Positions 18,721 through 31,539 are shown, counted from the stretch's first letter. The stretch is 64,000 bases of DNA from Chondrus crispus (GCF_000350225.1 NW_005179072.1:1-64000), one strand, 5' to 3'. Notes: a model not told the origin generated them from the letters alone. A program made the numbers and translations.

Positions 18721-20676
18721 TATAAGAAGTTTGTAGTGATTACTCGGAAACGTTCTTGGTGCTTGTTCCCGGCGGAGTGGAACAAGCGTATTCTTCTTAA
18801 AAATGCCTTAGGGCGCTACCCCTGTATGTCGGCCAGTGCGGGTCTTTCGACTGTGAACTAAATCAAACGTGCCACGAGTAAGCACAACACTTTGCCTGTA
18901 GACGAACCAGGACTTTTGGTCACTACCGCGAACGGTCGCTGCAACCGAAATCGGCTTGTCCAAACTTGATACGGTACTACCCCAATGAGGTTTCCCACAA
19001 CACAAGAATGAAACTGCCTTCGTCGTACTCGTGTGATTTGTTCACAATCACGCCTAGGGTCACCCTCTTCCGTGCGAACTTAATCAAGGTACGCAACCTT
19101 ATACACGTATAGTGAGAGGTTCAGTGTTTACGGACGTATTCTCTTCACCCAGGGGACCGAAGTTGTACCTATAGGGCTAATACCGAGAGCGTTACCCACA
19201 CCGCCGACGCACCTTCCGAAGGCAGAGTGCGGATAGACTAGACCAGTACACTGTGATCCTCCCCGAGGATCAGTGTTTCGTCTCTCGACGATTCTTGGTC
19301 AGACCCTCGCTCAAGTCAGATTTCCAATGGCACAAGCCTTTCACCAAGAGCGAGGGTATCGGCAGCTACGACGATCACAGGCGTGATTGAAGGGCAGTCT
19401 TCTTGGATTGATATGGTACGTTGGCGACTAGGGACTACACCCACAGCTCACACAACGATTGCCAAGACCAAGCTGCGACAGATACCAAGAAGATCCACCA
19501 AGTTGAAACGACAGCTTGTAGACAGAGACGAACGACCAAGATGATAACGACAGCAAGTAGACGGCGACAGAACAAGACGAACAACAACGACGGCGGAAAC
19601 GACAGCAGAAACCAAAACGAGAACGACAGCGGAGACCAAAACAAGAACGACAGCGGAGATCAAAACGAGAACGACAGCAGAGACTGAGAACAAACACTCA
19701 CACAGCAGAATAATAACCTTGAACTGGGCCCATAACCTATTGGTAGGTCAGCGGGGCGAAGGGGATTCGAAGGTCGGTTGATGAGGTGAAGTTGAAGGAT
19801 TGGGTACCGATTTACTTTCAGTCGCCAACTTCTGGCACTACTTATACACTTCTGCAATCTTCTAGAACTCTACTACCAAACACTACGACACACATACTAC
19901 AAATGTATTGGCTCTAACACATGTGCCCGTCTTTCTACTCAGCCAAACTGGCGATGGCCCAACAAACATAACAGAAAACCGCCTTACGAATTACCACTGT
20001 CATGACGGAGAAATTAGTAAGGCAGTACAACAAAGCACAGCAAAGCAAAAATTCCCTTACTATTCCAAATCCAGCGTGGCACAAATTCGTAAGGCACGTT
20101 TACAGCTCACACGTTGCCTTACGAATTCAAATCAATCCTGCAAGGACTGTTTACAACGCACACGTTGCCTTATGAATCTGAATCTCTCGTGAGGTTCTGT
20201 CCACTGTCAATTACAACAGTGCAAATTTTGCCTTTCCAATTCAAAACTGGCGCAACGGTATCTTTGTGTCCTGCTGTACCCGTGCTGCACTCCATGGACG
20301 CTGTAAACCTTTGGCACGTGCCAGGCACCCGCTACCAAGGTTCTACACTTTGTCTGTAAAACTGCAAGCGTACTGTACGCGTCCGACAGTGTAATGAGGA
20401 CATGTGTCCAGGTCATACACGTGTCGGGCGGAGAAAATGAAATATGCTCATATTGTACTGTACCCCTCAACCGCGTACATATTTCACACGTGTAAACGTT
20501 GAAAACCAAACTTGCTCCTGAAGTACTGTAGAGTGCAACCGTCTACAGAAATCACACGTGTACACGTTGAAAAGTTAACTTGCTCAGCTCGTCACGCGGA
20601 GTGTTTTCAATTTTACACGTGTCATACCGGTCGTTGTGTGTCATGAATATCGGCATGTGGTCGTAGAATTACAACC
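18721..20676 (-). repeat. Copia A 5' LTR
   Basis: About 1,956 bp in reverse orientation, matching the interrupted 3' LTR of copia B (42251-43903 plus 56460-56779). U3 has repeated ACACGTGT and CCTTACGAATT words, then a TATA box, then a CT-rich trinucleotide-like tract (19560-19700), then U5. The first one or two bases at the 20676 junction are missing. Confidence 0.85.
19849..19856 (-). promoter_or_regulatory. TATA box in copia A LTR
   Basis: TATAAGTA on the minus strand, about 820 bp inside the LTR. The same word is at the matching place in copia B and copia C. Confidence 0.65.
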
Positions 20677-21078
20677 GAACCTCTCACTGTACGTGTATAA
20701 GGTTGCGTACCTTGATTAAGTTCGCACGGAAGAGGGTGACCCTAGGCGTGATTGTGAACAAATCACACGAGTACGACGAAGGCAGTTTCATTCTTGTGTT
20801 GTGGGAAACCTCATTGGGGTAGTACCGTATCAAGTTTGGACAAGCCGATTTCGGTTGCAGCGACCGTTCGCGGTAGTGACCAAAAGTCCTGGTTCGTCTA
20901 CAGGCAAAGTGTTGTGCTTACTCGTGGCACGTTTGATTTAGTTCACAGTCGAAAGACCCGCACTGGCCGACATACAGGGGTAGCGCCCTAAGGCATTTTT
21001 AAGAAGAATACGCTTGTTCCACTCCGCCGGGAACAAGCACCAAGAACGTTTCCGAGTAATCACTACAAACTTCTTATA
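20677..21078 (+). repeat. Copia B 5' LTR remnant (U5 end)
   Basis: The last 400 bp of a copia LTR, ending near TTCTTATA. The same boundary is seen at the end of the 3' LTR (56779). It is more similar to copia A than to copia B's own 3' LTR. Confidence 0.8.
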
Positions 21079-21173
21079 CGGGGGGGCTTGCCATTGTGTT
21101 GACTATCGGTTAACGGCTTGGGATCCCGGAACAGAAGACCTTGTATACTCGAAGGGTACATCCATTCGGCGAA

Positions 21174-22692
21174 ATGGATGACCAAAGCTCTGGATCGGTC
21201 AGAATCGAGAAGCTGACCAAATCTAACTTTTACATCTGGAAGCAGAAAATCCAGCTACTGCTTGCTCTCTGAGATGTCGATCAATACGTTTTTGATGATG
21301 TACCGGAGAATGCGACGTCAGATGACCGGAGAAAATGGATCCCTGGTGACGCAAAAGCAAAGGCAGTCATCGGACTCACGCTTTCTGATGACTACTTGCA
21401 ACATGTGCGAGGGTGTAGCAGTGCGAAAGAGACATGGGAAGCAATTCTGAAAGTGTTTGAGCGTCATACTTTGCTCAACAAACTTGCCGCCCGTCGCGAC
21501 TGTTACACTGTATCCATGCTCCCATCCGAGAAAGTGCTCGTGTTCATCAATCGTGTGAAGCAACTTGCTGCCAGATTGCAGTCAATGAGTGTTGAGATTG
21601 ACGATAAAGAAATTGCAATGGCTGTGTTGAATGGCTTGCCTCCACGATTCGATAACCTGGTTGTTGTTCTTGACGCACTTGGCAATGAAGATAAAGTGTT
21701 TGGACTCGAGTTTGTGAAGAGTCGTCTGCTGCAAGAAGAACAACGAGAAAGCATGAAGACCGCTTCTGCTTCATCACCACATGCACCTGCACTTGTCAAT
21801 CGTATGCCTATTCGACGCAATATGAAATGTACGAATTGCAATAGACATGGGCATACTGCAGCGCGTGGCTGCGGCAAGGACGTGAATGGGCGCCGACCTG
21901 CACCACCAGATGGGTTTCGGTCACGCAACACTGGCTTGAAGCCAAGTGCATTCGTTTCTCGAGATGACAATTCTACAGTTGCCTTTGCAGAGAGTGACTT
22001 TACTTGCTTGCTTTCGACTTCCACTCGAGAAAAGAGGGCTGGAAACGCAAGGCCATGGCTTGTCGATTCCGGTTGCAGCGCTCACATTACGTTTGATCGC
22101 TCTTTGTTCGTTACTTATGAACAGATGCAATGTGGATCAGTCGAGATGAGCACGAAGGCTAGAGCTAATGTCGCTGGTCGCGGCGAGGTAGAATTCATGT
22201 TGAACGTCAACGGTAGTCCATATCCTTGCAAATTGTCAAACGTTTTGCATGTTCCTGATTTCGGATACTGGCTACTGTCTGTTAGCCAAACGGTTTCAAA
22301 GGGTTTGCAAGTGTCATTTGAAAATGAGAAATGCCGCCTTACTGCAGGACCAACTGTAGTTGCTACCGCGAGTCAAGTTGGGGATTTGTACATACTTGAC
22401 GTCATGAATGAAACCTTTTCTGCTCACGTAGTTACCCTGCAGACGCTACATGAACGCATGGCCCATGTTAATGTACGAGGAATTGCATCAATGATTCACA
22501 ATAATGTGGTAAGTGGCATCAACGTTCGTCAAAGCGATGTCATCAGTGCAATGAATCCGAAGTCTGACAAGCACCCTCTCATTTGTCCTGCGTGTGTGTT
22601 CGGGAAAGCAACTCGATCAGTAATCCCAAAACAGCGATCATCGTCTCGAGCACAGAACTGTCTTGACTTGGTGCATTCTGATGTCTGCGGTC
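21174..22692 (+). pseudogene. Copia B gag, protease and integrase start
   Basis: Gag begins at the ATG of 21174 and carries the CCHC-like knuckle near 21830-21880. The protease motif WLVDSGCSAHIT follows near 22060. The pre-integrase zinc region (LHERMAHVNVRGIASMI, then CPACVFGKATRSV) comes next. The coding sequence is cut at 22692 by G1 in the integrase start (LDLVHSDVCG) and continues beyond it at 39649. Confidence 0.9.
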
Positions 22693-23392
22693 TGTAGCAT
22701 AAACACCCCCAGCGGAGAGGGGTGTATGCACAGCTCGACGTAGACCCCGTCCGATCGGGAAGACGGAGGTGAGGCGGGACACCAGCTAACGGCACCGGGC
22801 AGCGGGCCCGGGTAGCGTGGTAGAGCGAGACGGGGAGGACGCCGGTACGCGCGAGCGGTTCGACGCCTCGACGCCCCGGCGCGGTACTGGGTAACGATCC
22901 AGTACCGACGGGCAGAGGCGGAGCCGACTCGTGGGCGTACCGCGCGCGTCCTCAACCCGCGCTCGGTGCCGCTCTCAGGTAGCTAGCAAGCGCTACCTTA
23001 GAATAAGCGGGAAGTCGGACCTTGACGGTCGGTGGGTGACAAGTCCGTGCTTGTCCCCCTCCGCCGCCGTCGTTCCGCTCCATATTTAATATACAAAACA
23101 ATCTATAATATCACTACAGTACCGAGGTACTGTAGCTGGCTACTGTAGTGCAGGTCAGCCTGCACTGTGATACTGTCAGCTATGTCGAGGCTGACAGTAC
23201 ATGTATTACACGTGGTGCGTGTGCGCTTCGTTCGCGCGTGGTACACGTGTGCACGTGTATGCGCGTGTCCGTTGTCCCTATGGTGTACACGTGGACACGT
23301 GCGGTTGTACTGTAGAGCGTCGAGCTCTACAGTAGGGGATCCTGTTGTTGATCCAATCTAACTAAAAAGCCCCCAGGGGGGGTTATACTACA
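22693..23392 (-). repeat. G1 outer LTR (left)
   Basis: 700 bp. Paired with 38948-39648, with roughly 25 differences visible. It contains hairpins (TGTAGAGC with GCTCTACA; ACTGTCAGC with GCTGACAGT), TACTGTAG repeats and an ACACGTGT-type cluster. A G-run polypurine tract lies at 23393-23403 on the minus strand. Confidence 0.9.
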
Positions 23393-25586
23393 CGGCCCCC
23401 CCCACAAGTGTGAACGTCTGCGTTCACACGTGCTGGTAGGGTGACTCGTGCTTCCTTCCCAGACTCGATCCTCGTTTCCCTATCGCCCCCCGCCTGCGTT
23501 CGTTCCTCACTTCCTCGTGCGTCGTGCTCTCCGTCTTGTTCACTCCTTCCGTTGGCCGTCCTCCTGTCTGGGGCGACGATCGCGGACAAGGCGCTTCGTG
23601 CGGCGCCTTTACGGGTCGCGCCTCTCCCCTCGCAGTTGCCGGCGGTCGTCACTCTGCGTGCCCATCATGCTGTTCGAACATAGCTCTCTTCGTAGAGCAA
23701 CGGGAGGCGCGAGAGTGAACCGCTCCTCTCGTACGACCGCAGCGTCCGATGCGCGGAGGTCCGTCCGGTGTGTGATCGGCATTCAAAATTGCGCTCGCGA
23801 CGGTCGCCTCACTGGCGGCGCCACTCGCCATCGGGGAAGTGCGCGGACGCGTAGTCGTTTGCTACCCTTCTTGCCGCTCGCCGTCGAGGCGAGAGCGCAA
23901 AGACGCGAAGTCCGTTTTCTATCTGGCGTACCTCGCCTTCGTGGCGGGCGCGCCGGCACCGTCGGCTTCCGCCGCACGGTTTGCAGCATTATACTGGCGC
24001 GAGCGAGGGCGCTCCAGGGCCTGTGCCCGGGCGGTGGCGGTCGGTACCGCCCCCCCCCGTCGTACTGTAGACTTGTCGGTCCTCGCCGTCCGTGGCGAGG
24101 GCGCCGTGTGCGACGACGCGTGACGACGGTCTTTATCCTTCGCGGCCCTCCCCACCGATGGCGAGGGCGCAGCGCGCGACGAATGGGCGCCGCGGTCCTT
24201 ATCCTTCGCGACCCTCGCCACCGATGGCGAGGGCGCGGCGCGCGACGACGCGCAACGACGATCCTTATCCTTCGCGGCCCTCGCCACCGATGGCGAGGGC
24301 GCGGCGCGGTCGTTATCCTTCGCGACCCTCGCCACCGATGGCGAGGTCGCGGCGCGCGACAAATGCAATTCTCTTTGGCCCCCTCGCCGTAGGCGGCGAG
24401 GGCTCGTAGGGCAGCGCGGTGTCAGCGCGCGCGGCGAAGCAGCATCGCGCGGGCGGAAGGAGGGAGCGGAGACGCGGGGCCGGTAGTGAAGGCAGGTGCC
24501 GCGAGTGCGTGCGCGTTTCTGTCCGGCAACTGCTGCAGAGCGCATTCTCTACAGTGCGACACGCACGCGCGCGCGCTGTCCAGCCCTGCACGTGCGCAGA
24601 AGCGCATTGACCTTGATTAAATCTCCCAAAAAAATAATTCCAAAAAATAATTTTCCCGCGAAAATGTATTTTTGCCAAAAAATGAGTCCCCGCCCGTGGG
24701 GTGGTTATTGCCAAGTGTCGGGCGCGACGCACGTATCGCTGCCCTGTCACTGATTACATGTGGCTCGGGGTCGCGTCCCGCACGTGCCACCAGCGTGTGG
24801 CTGTGTAATTTTCCATTCATCCTTAATTTCTTCTATTTTCTTAACCCGCCGCCGTCGGCGGTGGCGGTTTGTTAAAAAGGCCTGTACTCGGCGTACAGTG
24901 TAAACGTATCGCTCTCTGACAGTGGGGAGGGGGCTGTGGTCGTCATTCGACGTTCGTATCGGCATATATTACCTGCGCCTCGGGTTCCCTGTCTTCGCTC
25001 GGTCCGTATATTGAGCGTGGGTCCGGTGTCCCTTGCCTCTCGTGCTTACGTTGCGCGATCTTTCCGTTCATGCCCCCGAAAAAATAGCAGGGCATGATCA
25101 TGGGGCTCCGCCCTCGAGGCTGATAGCTAGGGAGCGTCCCTGTCCCCTAAGACGCACGAAATCTGGCGCCCTACTCGGTGTGGGCGTTGTCAATCAGCGA
25201 CTCGAACGCTCGTGCAGATCGCTGCAGCTCTCTTGTGGCTGCGAGGGGATTCGGGACCCCCTGACTCATGCTGTCGTGTGAATAACCCTGTGGGCTACCG
25301 AGGTGCTGGTTCGTATTGTCGGCTGGGAGGGTCGGTTGTTCTTCTCCGTTTGTTGCCCCTTCTGCTGGGATTGTCATACGGCAGCCCGTCCTGCTTGCTG
25401 TCACGCGACTTCTTCGCGTTTGCGCGCTCCTTTCGAGGATCTTCGTCCGGTGTTGCTCCTGGAGTCGTGTGACTCCCTCCCCGTCGGGGGAGGTTGGAGG
25501 ACCGGTGTCCTTGCCCCTTTATCGGAATTTTGCCTAACCGCAGTCGGTTACCTTTATCCCAAAAGGAGCGGTTGGGGGCCCCCTCC
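23393..25586 (-). other. G1 extra 3' segment, left copy
   Basis: 2.2 kb between a pol end and the LTR. No protein is supported; long plus-strand frames here are Arg-rich shadows of GC-rich repeats. It holds a palindromic motif beside the polypurine tract at 23408-23429, the tandem repeat at 24076-24400 and an AT-rich block at 24610-24690. A matching palindrome lies at the pol end (25592-25611), so the segment is bracketed by repeats. Confidence 0.6.
24076..24400. repeat. Tandem repeat, about five units of 45-70 bp
   Basis: Each unit contains CACCGATGGCGAGGGCG and TTATCCTTCGCG, with variable linkers rich in GCGCGCGACGA. It accounts for the Arg-rich repeated shadow frames here. Confidence 0.85.
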
Positions 25587-26938
25587 TCAAGCGTGAACGT
25601 CCGCGTTCACGTTTGAGTTGAGGTCCATGCCGGTGCGTCTCCGGAGGCGTTGGGCGTAACGAGACACCAACTCCTCCGAGATGTGAGTCCGCGCAGTCCA
25701 GGTGGGCGTGTCGAAATCCGCCCACTTGATGAGGAACTCGATAGTTCCGTCTTCCATATCCCGGTGCTTCAGTAGTCGCTCGACAGCGTACTGTGTCCCC
25801 TCTCTGACCTTGTCGGCGAGGTCAGCTGGGGTTGTTGTGCTCGCCCGTAGTGCGTCCGTCGGTGGTGGCGCGTATACGCAGCGATCTGCGGAGACCCGCT
25901 CAGTGACCCCATCACGATCGATCGTGATGGTTCGGTGGTCGTTCGCGAGGACGCGGTAGGGTCCGACCGCGGGGGACGCGAGTTTGTTCGAAGTCTTCCC
26001 CCCGTCGGTGGGGTTGAGTATACGTACTCTCCCAGATGGAGTCGCCAATTGATCCGTCGTATGCACTTATCGAAGTCGCGCTTGTAGCGAGCCTGCGTCC
26101 GACGCAGGCTCCCGTAGGCCCTCTGGATTGTCGAATCCAAGGTCTTGAGGAATTCAGCACGTTGGTTCCCCCTGTCGGCAGGGGGAACGTCACCGTCGGC
26201 TCGTCGAAGCGAGAACTCCGGCGGTGGTCTGCTGAGCACGAGCTCGAACGGCGTCGTGTTGGTGGTGCGGTGTACGTGGGAGTTATACGCATACGTAAGC
26301 GGCCCCACGTACACGTCCTAGTCATCTTGATGCTCGCCTACGTAGTTGCGTAGCATCGCAGCGATCGTTCGGTTGTATCGCTCGACTTGCCCATTCGTCT
26401 GGGGATGGTACGCCGATGTGTAGATATTAGTTATCCCCAGAACACGGCACGTGCTGTGGAAGAACTTGGCATTAAACTGCGGTCCGTTATCCGACAGCAA
26501 CGTGCGCGGGACGCCGTACTTAAACACCCACGATTCGCAGAACGCAACTGCGACGGTGTATGCAGTTATCGTGCGAAGCGCAACGATTTGCGTCAGCTTG
26601 CTAAAGCGGTCCGTGATCACGAGCAGGAACCGTTTTCCTGACTTCGTCTTGGGGAGCGGCCCCAAGATGTGGATGGCCAGACTCTCGAGCGGCCTCGTAG
26701 CTGGAAACAATCTCAATCGGTTGAGATGTTTCCTCAGCTTGACCCGGTTCATCGCGCGGGTTGGACAACCTCGCACCGTGGCCGCAACATCTGCGGCCAG
26801 ATGGGGCCAGTAGTACTCGCGACGGAGCGCGTAGTACATACGGTTCTGGCCCGGGTGCCCTGCGATGACCGGGTTGTGGCACAGGCGAAGGAGCCTGGCG
26901 CGGAGCGTTCGAGGTACCACCACCTGCACGATAGCAGG
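25587..26938 (-). pseudogene. G1 second pol fragment (integrase to chromodomain)
   Basis: Homologous to the C-terminal 40 percent of the main G1 pol. The H2C2 zinc region, the integrase core (SDNGPQFNAKFFHS, then SAYHPQTNGQVERYNRT) and the chromodomain (VERLLKHRDMEDGTIEFLIKW) are recognisable. It ends at 26938 where the inner LTR begins. It is broken in a few places and more decayed than the main copy. Confidence 0.85.
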
Positions 26939-27606
26939 TGTAGCATAAACACCCCCAGCGATAGGGGTGTATGCACAGTTCGACCGAGACCCTTGTCGAT
27001 CGGGAAGACGGGGGTGAAGCCGGACACCAGCGAATGGCACCGGGCAGCGGGCCCGGGTAGCGTGGTAGAGCGGGAACGGGGAGGACGCCGGTACGCGCGA
27101 GCGGTTCGACGCCTCGACGCCCCGGCGCGGTACTGGGTAACGATCCAGTACCGACGGGCGGAGGCGGAGCCGGCTCGTGGGCGTACCGCGCGCGTCCTCA
27201 ACCCGCGCTCGGTGCCGCTCTAAGGTAATTAGCGAGCGTTACCTTAGAATAAGCGGGAAGTCGGACCTTGACGGTCGGTGGGTGACAAGTCCGTGCTTGT
27301 CCTCCTCCACCACCGCCGGTCCCCTCCATATTTAATGTACATAATCACCTATCATAGTAGTACAGTACCGATGTACTGTAGCGACGTACTGTAGTGGTCG
27401 GTCGACACTGTAATACTGTCAGCCATCGGGGCTGACAGTACACGTGGGTGCGCGCTCTTCGGTCCCGCGCGTACACGTGTACACGTGCGCCCCCTGTACT
27501 TGGGGGTACACGTGGTGGTACTGTAGAACATTGAGCCCCACAGTAACCGATCCGATTCTGAGTTGATCTAATCTAAAATAAAGCCCCAAGGGGGGGTTAT
27601 ACTACA
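26939..27606 (-). repeat. G1 inner LTR
   Basis: 668 bp with the same TGTAGCATAA start and TTATACTACA end as the outer LTRs, but more diverged and shorter. It sits inside the pol fragment of the outer copy and is the 3' LTR of the second insertion. Confidence 0.9.
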
Positions 27607-30600
27607 CGGCCCCCCTTAAGCGGGGACGTCCGCGTCCACGGGTGCTTGTATAGAGAGCCATGTCCGACTAAGTAGCTGCTGCGGTCCGTTCGCTCTGTTC
27701 CGTCCGTTCCGTCGATCCCGATCTCTGGTCGGTGTCCTTCGTGTCCCGCCCCGTGCCCCCTTGCGCGCGTCCTGTGAGCACCATTAACTCACGGCAGAAT
27801 TCCCGTGTTCTGCGCGTTTGCCTTCTCGCGTTCCTTCTGCGATCCAACCTTGCTTCATTCATCGTCCCATCGGCCGCCAACGTGACAACCCTCCTGTCGA
27901 TAATGTTGGCTACGTCGTACCAATCTGTCTTGGCATCCTCCGATCCGTCTCCGTCGCCATACCCTACCGAGAGTTTACCCCGTGCCGGTCCACTACGAAT
28001 GGTATGCTGCGTCCGGCCCGGTAAGCGCCTCATGACTCGCAATTATCTTCGCGAGCACGCTCCCCCTTTTTTTTTCTGGAACAGCTTCCCCGTCCGAGCT
28101 CACCGTACCTGCCATCTCCATATATTTTCGCAATCCGTTCCGTGATGGTCCCTCCCCTTGAATCCTCTTCGAACCGCCCGTAATTGTAAACTCAGGTTCG
28201 CCGGTGTCTTTCTTCACCAGCACAATGCCGGTAGAGCTCCATACACCTCCCTCATAGCGTCGCTCGGGGTCTGCTGTGCACCACGAGCCTCACGTCAAAA
28301 TGTGGGTTCGTGGTGTCTTCTCGCAAGCCAGTCGCTCGTGTCATCGCCATGGTCCCCTGGCACCAGGCCTCCGACAGCATCTCGACTCTCTTGATACATC
28401 ACGTCCGTACGCCAAGCCATCCGCTGCTGTCCTGTCCCCGTACACGCCGTCTCCTTTATGACTCTCGCACGAGTACGGCCGTCCCACAATTGCCCCCACC
28501 TCAATTTGCCGACCCGTGTGACGGGGGGGGAGACAGGTGGCATTTCCACTCATGGTACTCGTCGGTCCTTCGGGGGCGTGCCGCTTAATTTCCTTCTCGC
28601 GATCGCACGCTGCGGGGGTGCCGTGCCATCGCACTTTCGGGCACACTGCGTCCCCGTCCCTTCTGGACGCCGGTCGGGGTCTCGCTTTGCGTCCAGACGG
28701 ATAGGGAGGACCTGCGTGTACTACACGCCAAAGGGGGGGGAGGACATCCTTCTTTGGGTTCGGGGTCCGTTCGACCACTCTTTTTGTCTTGATTACTTCT
28801 TACCGCGTATGGTGTGTGGCTCTTCGTTATGCCACACTTACCCGTCCGCTTTCCCCTTCCTGCTTCCCCACATCGACCCTCTTTCTCGTCGGAGCCGGGG
28901 GCCTCTTCCGCTCGTCCTCCCGCGAGCCCTGGTACGTGGCGTTGGTGTCCTCCCGCTTCCCGTGCAGCGGGGGTCTTCGTGATAACATCGCACACGCACA
29001 AGGGGACGACGCGACGTAGCGGTAGGTCGGGGCGTTTCGTGTGGTAGGCGAGTCTGTGGAAGGCCTCTCCGTGAGGGGGATTGCGTCGGTGCCGCGCGCG
29101 TAGGCGACTCGCGGTTCTGCGCTCACGGCGAGAGCGGCCTGGGGCATGAGCATGCGCCGCTACAGTGCACAGTCCTGTGCCCTTGGTCCAATCACGAAAA
29201 TAAATCATCAAAAATTAGCCACCAAAAATTCCTCGGCGAATTTTTGGCTAAAATCCCCTCACGAGCGGTGATTGGTGCGCTGTCATCTGCCAGCCAGATT
29301 TTTCCAAAAAATTGGAAAGCGATGTCGCCGATGCTCCATCATGCGATGGCGGGCTGCCTCGCGTACAGTACCGCGAGCTGTCCGTGAGGACGGTCGATGT
29401 TTTTGATACGAGGTCTACGCTGACGAGGTGGCCGGTGATTCAAAGGGGGAGGAGCGTCGGCGCTCTTCTACGATGAGAACTAAAGCGGAGGGGCTTGGGG
29501 CTGGACCTACGGGGGTCCATCTTTTTCGTGATTCCTCGGCTACGAAGCACGTGTGGGTTCGCGCGTTTTCCCCTTCTTCCTCTGCCGAATTGCCTTGCCC
29601 CGGTCTGCGCCACCCCCTCCATTAACCGGAGGACAGGTGGCTGTCGTTATGCGGACGCACTCACGGCTGCTCGTCTCGGCATCCGTGGCTCGTGCCGCCT
29701 CTCATAGCGTATCAGACTTGTCGCTCCTCGTCGTTGACGGCGGGACGCGACAGCGTTGGGTGTTTTCGTAATTGGCGCGCCTCTGTATGCTCGAATCGGC
29801 GTGGTTGCGCTTCTGCGACGCGGACGACGGTTTTCTTGCGGACTGTGCTGGGACGATTTCGGGTTCCAACTGTTTTCTTGGTGGGAGTTGCGCCGTTTCC
29901 CGCCAAAGATTAAGGTTCCACGAAAAAGAAGGGAAGTGAGGGGGTGGTGCGAGTCGGTCGCTTTCGTCAACAAATTCGTTCCTTGCTGCGGCTTCCCAGC
30001 TTCTCATTACCGTCCACGGCCCGACTCTCGTACGGGGCGAGCCGTCACGCCGTCTCGCTCAAGGGGGTTGCTGGACGCGAGGAGACATCGCGTGCCCTTC
30101 GTCTGGGGCAAGAGCACAGAGCCTTTCGGGAAGACCCCCGTCGAAGTCCTGCACAGCGGCGTGTCGTCCGTTGAGTATGTGAACTCCGTTGTTTTCGAGG
30201 TGCAGACCCCGAAGCGGGTACCCGGCTCGACGTGGTCGGCCACGGAGCCGTCTTTATCCGTGGTCGCACTCTACGTCGCGACTACGACGCGTCGGAGTGC
30301 GCGCGGTGGCGTAATCACGCCCTTGCGACGAACAGTCGCATCGATTGCGCAACCTACTGTGCCCCTCCACTTCGGTAGCGAGGGCTCGAAAGCGCGTGAG
30401 TGACTCGCCCTCGTCCCTTCCTAAGCCGTGGCCATCCCGGGCGTCGTCGCTTGCAGGAGGGTGGCTCGGGCCACTCGCTTAACTGGTGTGCGGCGGTCCG
30501 CGTGAGGAGGGGACCAGGAGGGAAGGCCGATCGGTCGGCTTGTGGCGCGTCGTGCTTTCGACTCACCCGGTCGATGCGGGCGTACGCTTCAACCTCCCGC

Positions 30601-31539
30601 CGGCCTCCCTTTCCGGTCAGGGGGTGGACGTGTGTACCTCCTGCTGGTACCCGTTGTACCCCCGTGCAGCGCCGTGGATTGGGACTTTTTCTCGTAATAC
30701 ACGTGTACTGCGACCTTTTTCCGTCCGCCGCGCAATCAGAAAATCATCCCAAAAATTGTCATAATTTCCCTCGAAAACAATTTCTGCCAAAAAATCAGAG
30801 CACGGTTCCTGATTGGGGCGCTGTCGTCTGAGGAAGAAATCTTCCCAAAATTAAATCATGGCATGCGCCGTGATTAGCGACAAAAAGTTCTAATTGGGGC
30901 TGACAGTACACGTGTGTGCGCATATATTGGTGCCCCTCCGACTGAGTTGCTCTCGCGCTTACGCCCCTTTCCTAACTATCCTGGCGACTGTTGAGGCGAA
31001 CGCAGCCTCACTCGCCTGCTCATCTGAAAACGCCGTTTGCGCGTTTCCTCGCGCACGACCCCTATCGATAGGGTCATGACCACGTCGTCCGTCGGGTTAT
31101 CGGACCCGGATGCGGACTGAGGGCTCGAAGTGAGCCCGAACCCTCTGGGATATTCCGAGACACAAGCAACGGGCATTCTGGTCGCTCACTCTGCCCTCCG
31201 AGGGGCTCTCGTGATTCCACCGCTGATCGCCTCGTTCGTCGGGCGCCCCTCCTCGCCGTGGTTGCTGGACTTAACGGATCGTCCTGCAATCCTGTTCGGG
31301 GGGGGGGGGTCGTCCTACGTTTCCGCTCCGAACGGGGTTTTGCGGTCCTCGTAATGTCGGTCATTACGAGGGCTGAACATTTTTTAAGGCAGTTCGTACT
31401 GTCCTGTTCTTATGTCTCGCGTCCCTGACGTCCGAGAAGTCAAGACGACTTGACTTGAACACGTCCCCAGCTGTGACCCTCCGATAGGGTCAGCCGTCCT
31501 CCTTCGCTTCCCCTTTTCGTCTGTTCGTGCAGGCTGGGG
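27607..31539 (-). other. G1 extra 3' segment, main copy
   Basis: 3.9 kb between the pol stop and the inner LTR. It is bracketed by the repeated palindrome-plus-G-run motif (31581-31600 beside pol and a diverged copy at 27618-27645). AT-rich blocks lie near 29185-29310 and 30740-30860. Minus-strand stretches between 27670 and 28550 look coding-like (for example DWYDVANIIDRRVVTLAADG and KKDTGEPEFTITGGSKRIQ), but in several frames and without a recognised family. The remainder shows no supported gene. Confidence 0.5.

Larger units (their letters stand above)
17802..20676 (-). mobile_element. Ty1/copia fossil A (LTR and gag only)
   Basis: Minus-strand copia copy consisting of a 5' LTR (18721-20676), a leader and the gag part to 17802, where it ends against host sequence. 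It lies head to head with copia B at 20676/20677. The two share near-identical arms: 17802 to about 19118 against 20677 to about 21993. It is truncated and lacks pol. Confidence 0.9.

Noticed and set aside
19421-19697. Asn/Lys/Arg- and Val/Leu-rich ORFs in copia LTRs (also 43230-43518 and 58026-58376)
   Set aside because: Translations of the CT-rich repeat tract on either strand, with repetitive composition only.
20794-20991. 65-residue ORF (MCCGKPHWGS...) conserved in three copia LTR copies
   Set aside because: Conservation reflects recent duplication. The copy at 56495-56692 differs mainly by amino-acid-changing substitutions, so there is no sign of protein constraint.
23448-24392. 314-residue Arg-rich plus-strand ORF
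   Set aside because: Explained by the tandem GC-rich repeat at 24076-24400; no domain or non-repeat constraint.
26669-27223. Plus-strand ORFs opposite the G1 integrase (also 32113-32997)
   Set aside because: Exact antisense shadows of the conserved integrase, seen in both copies with the same register.
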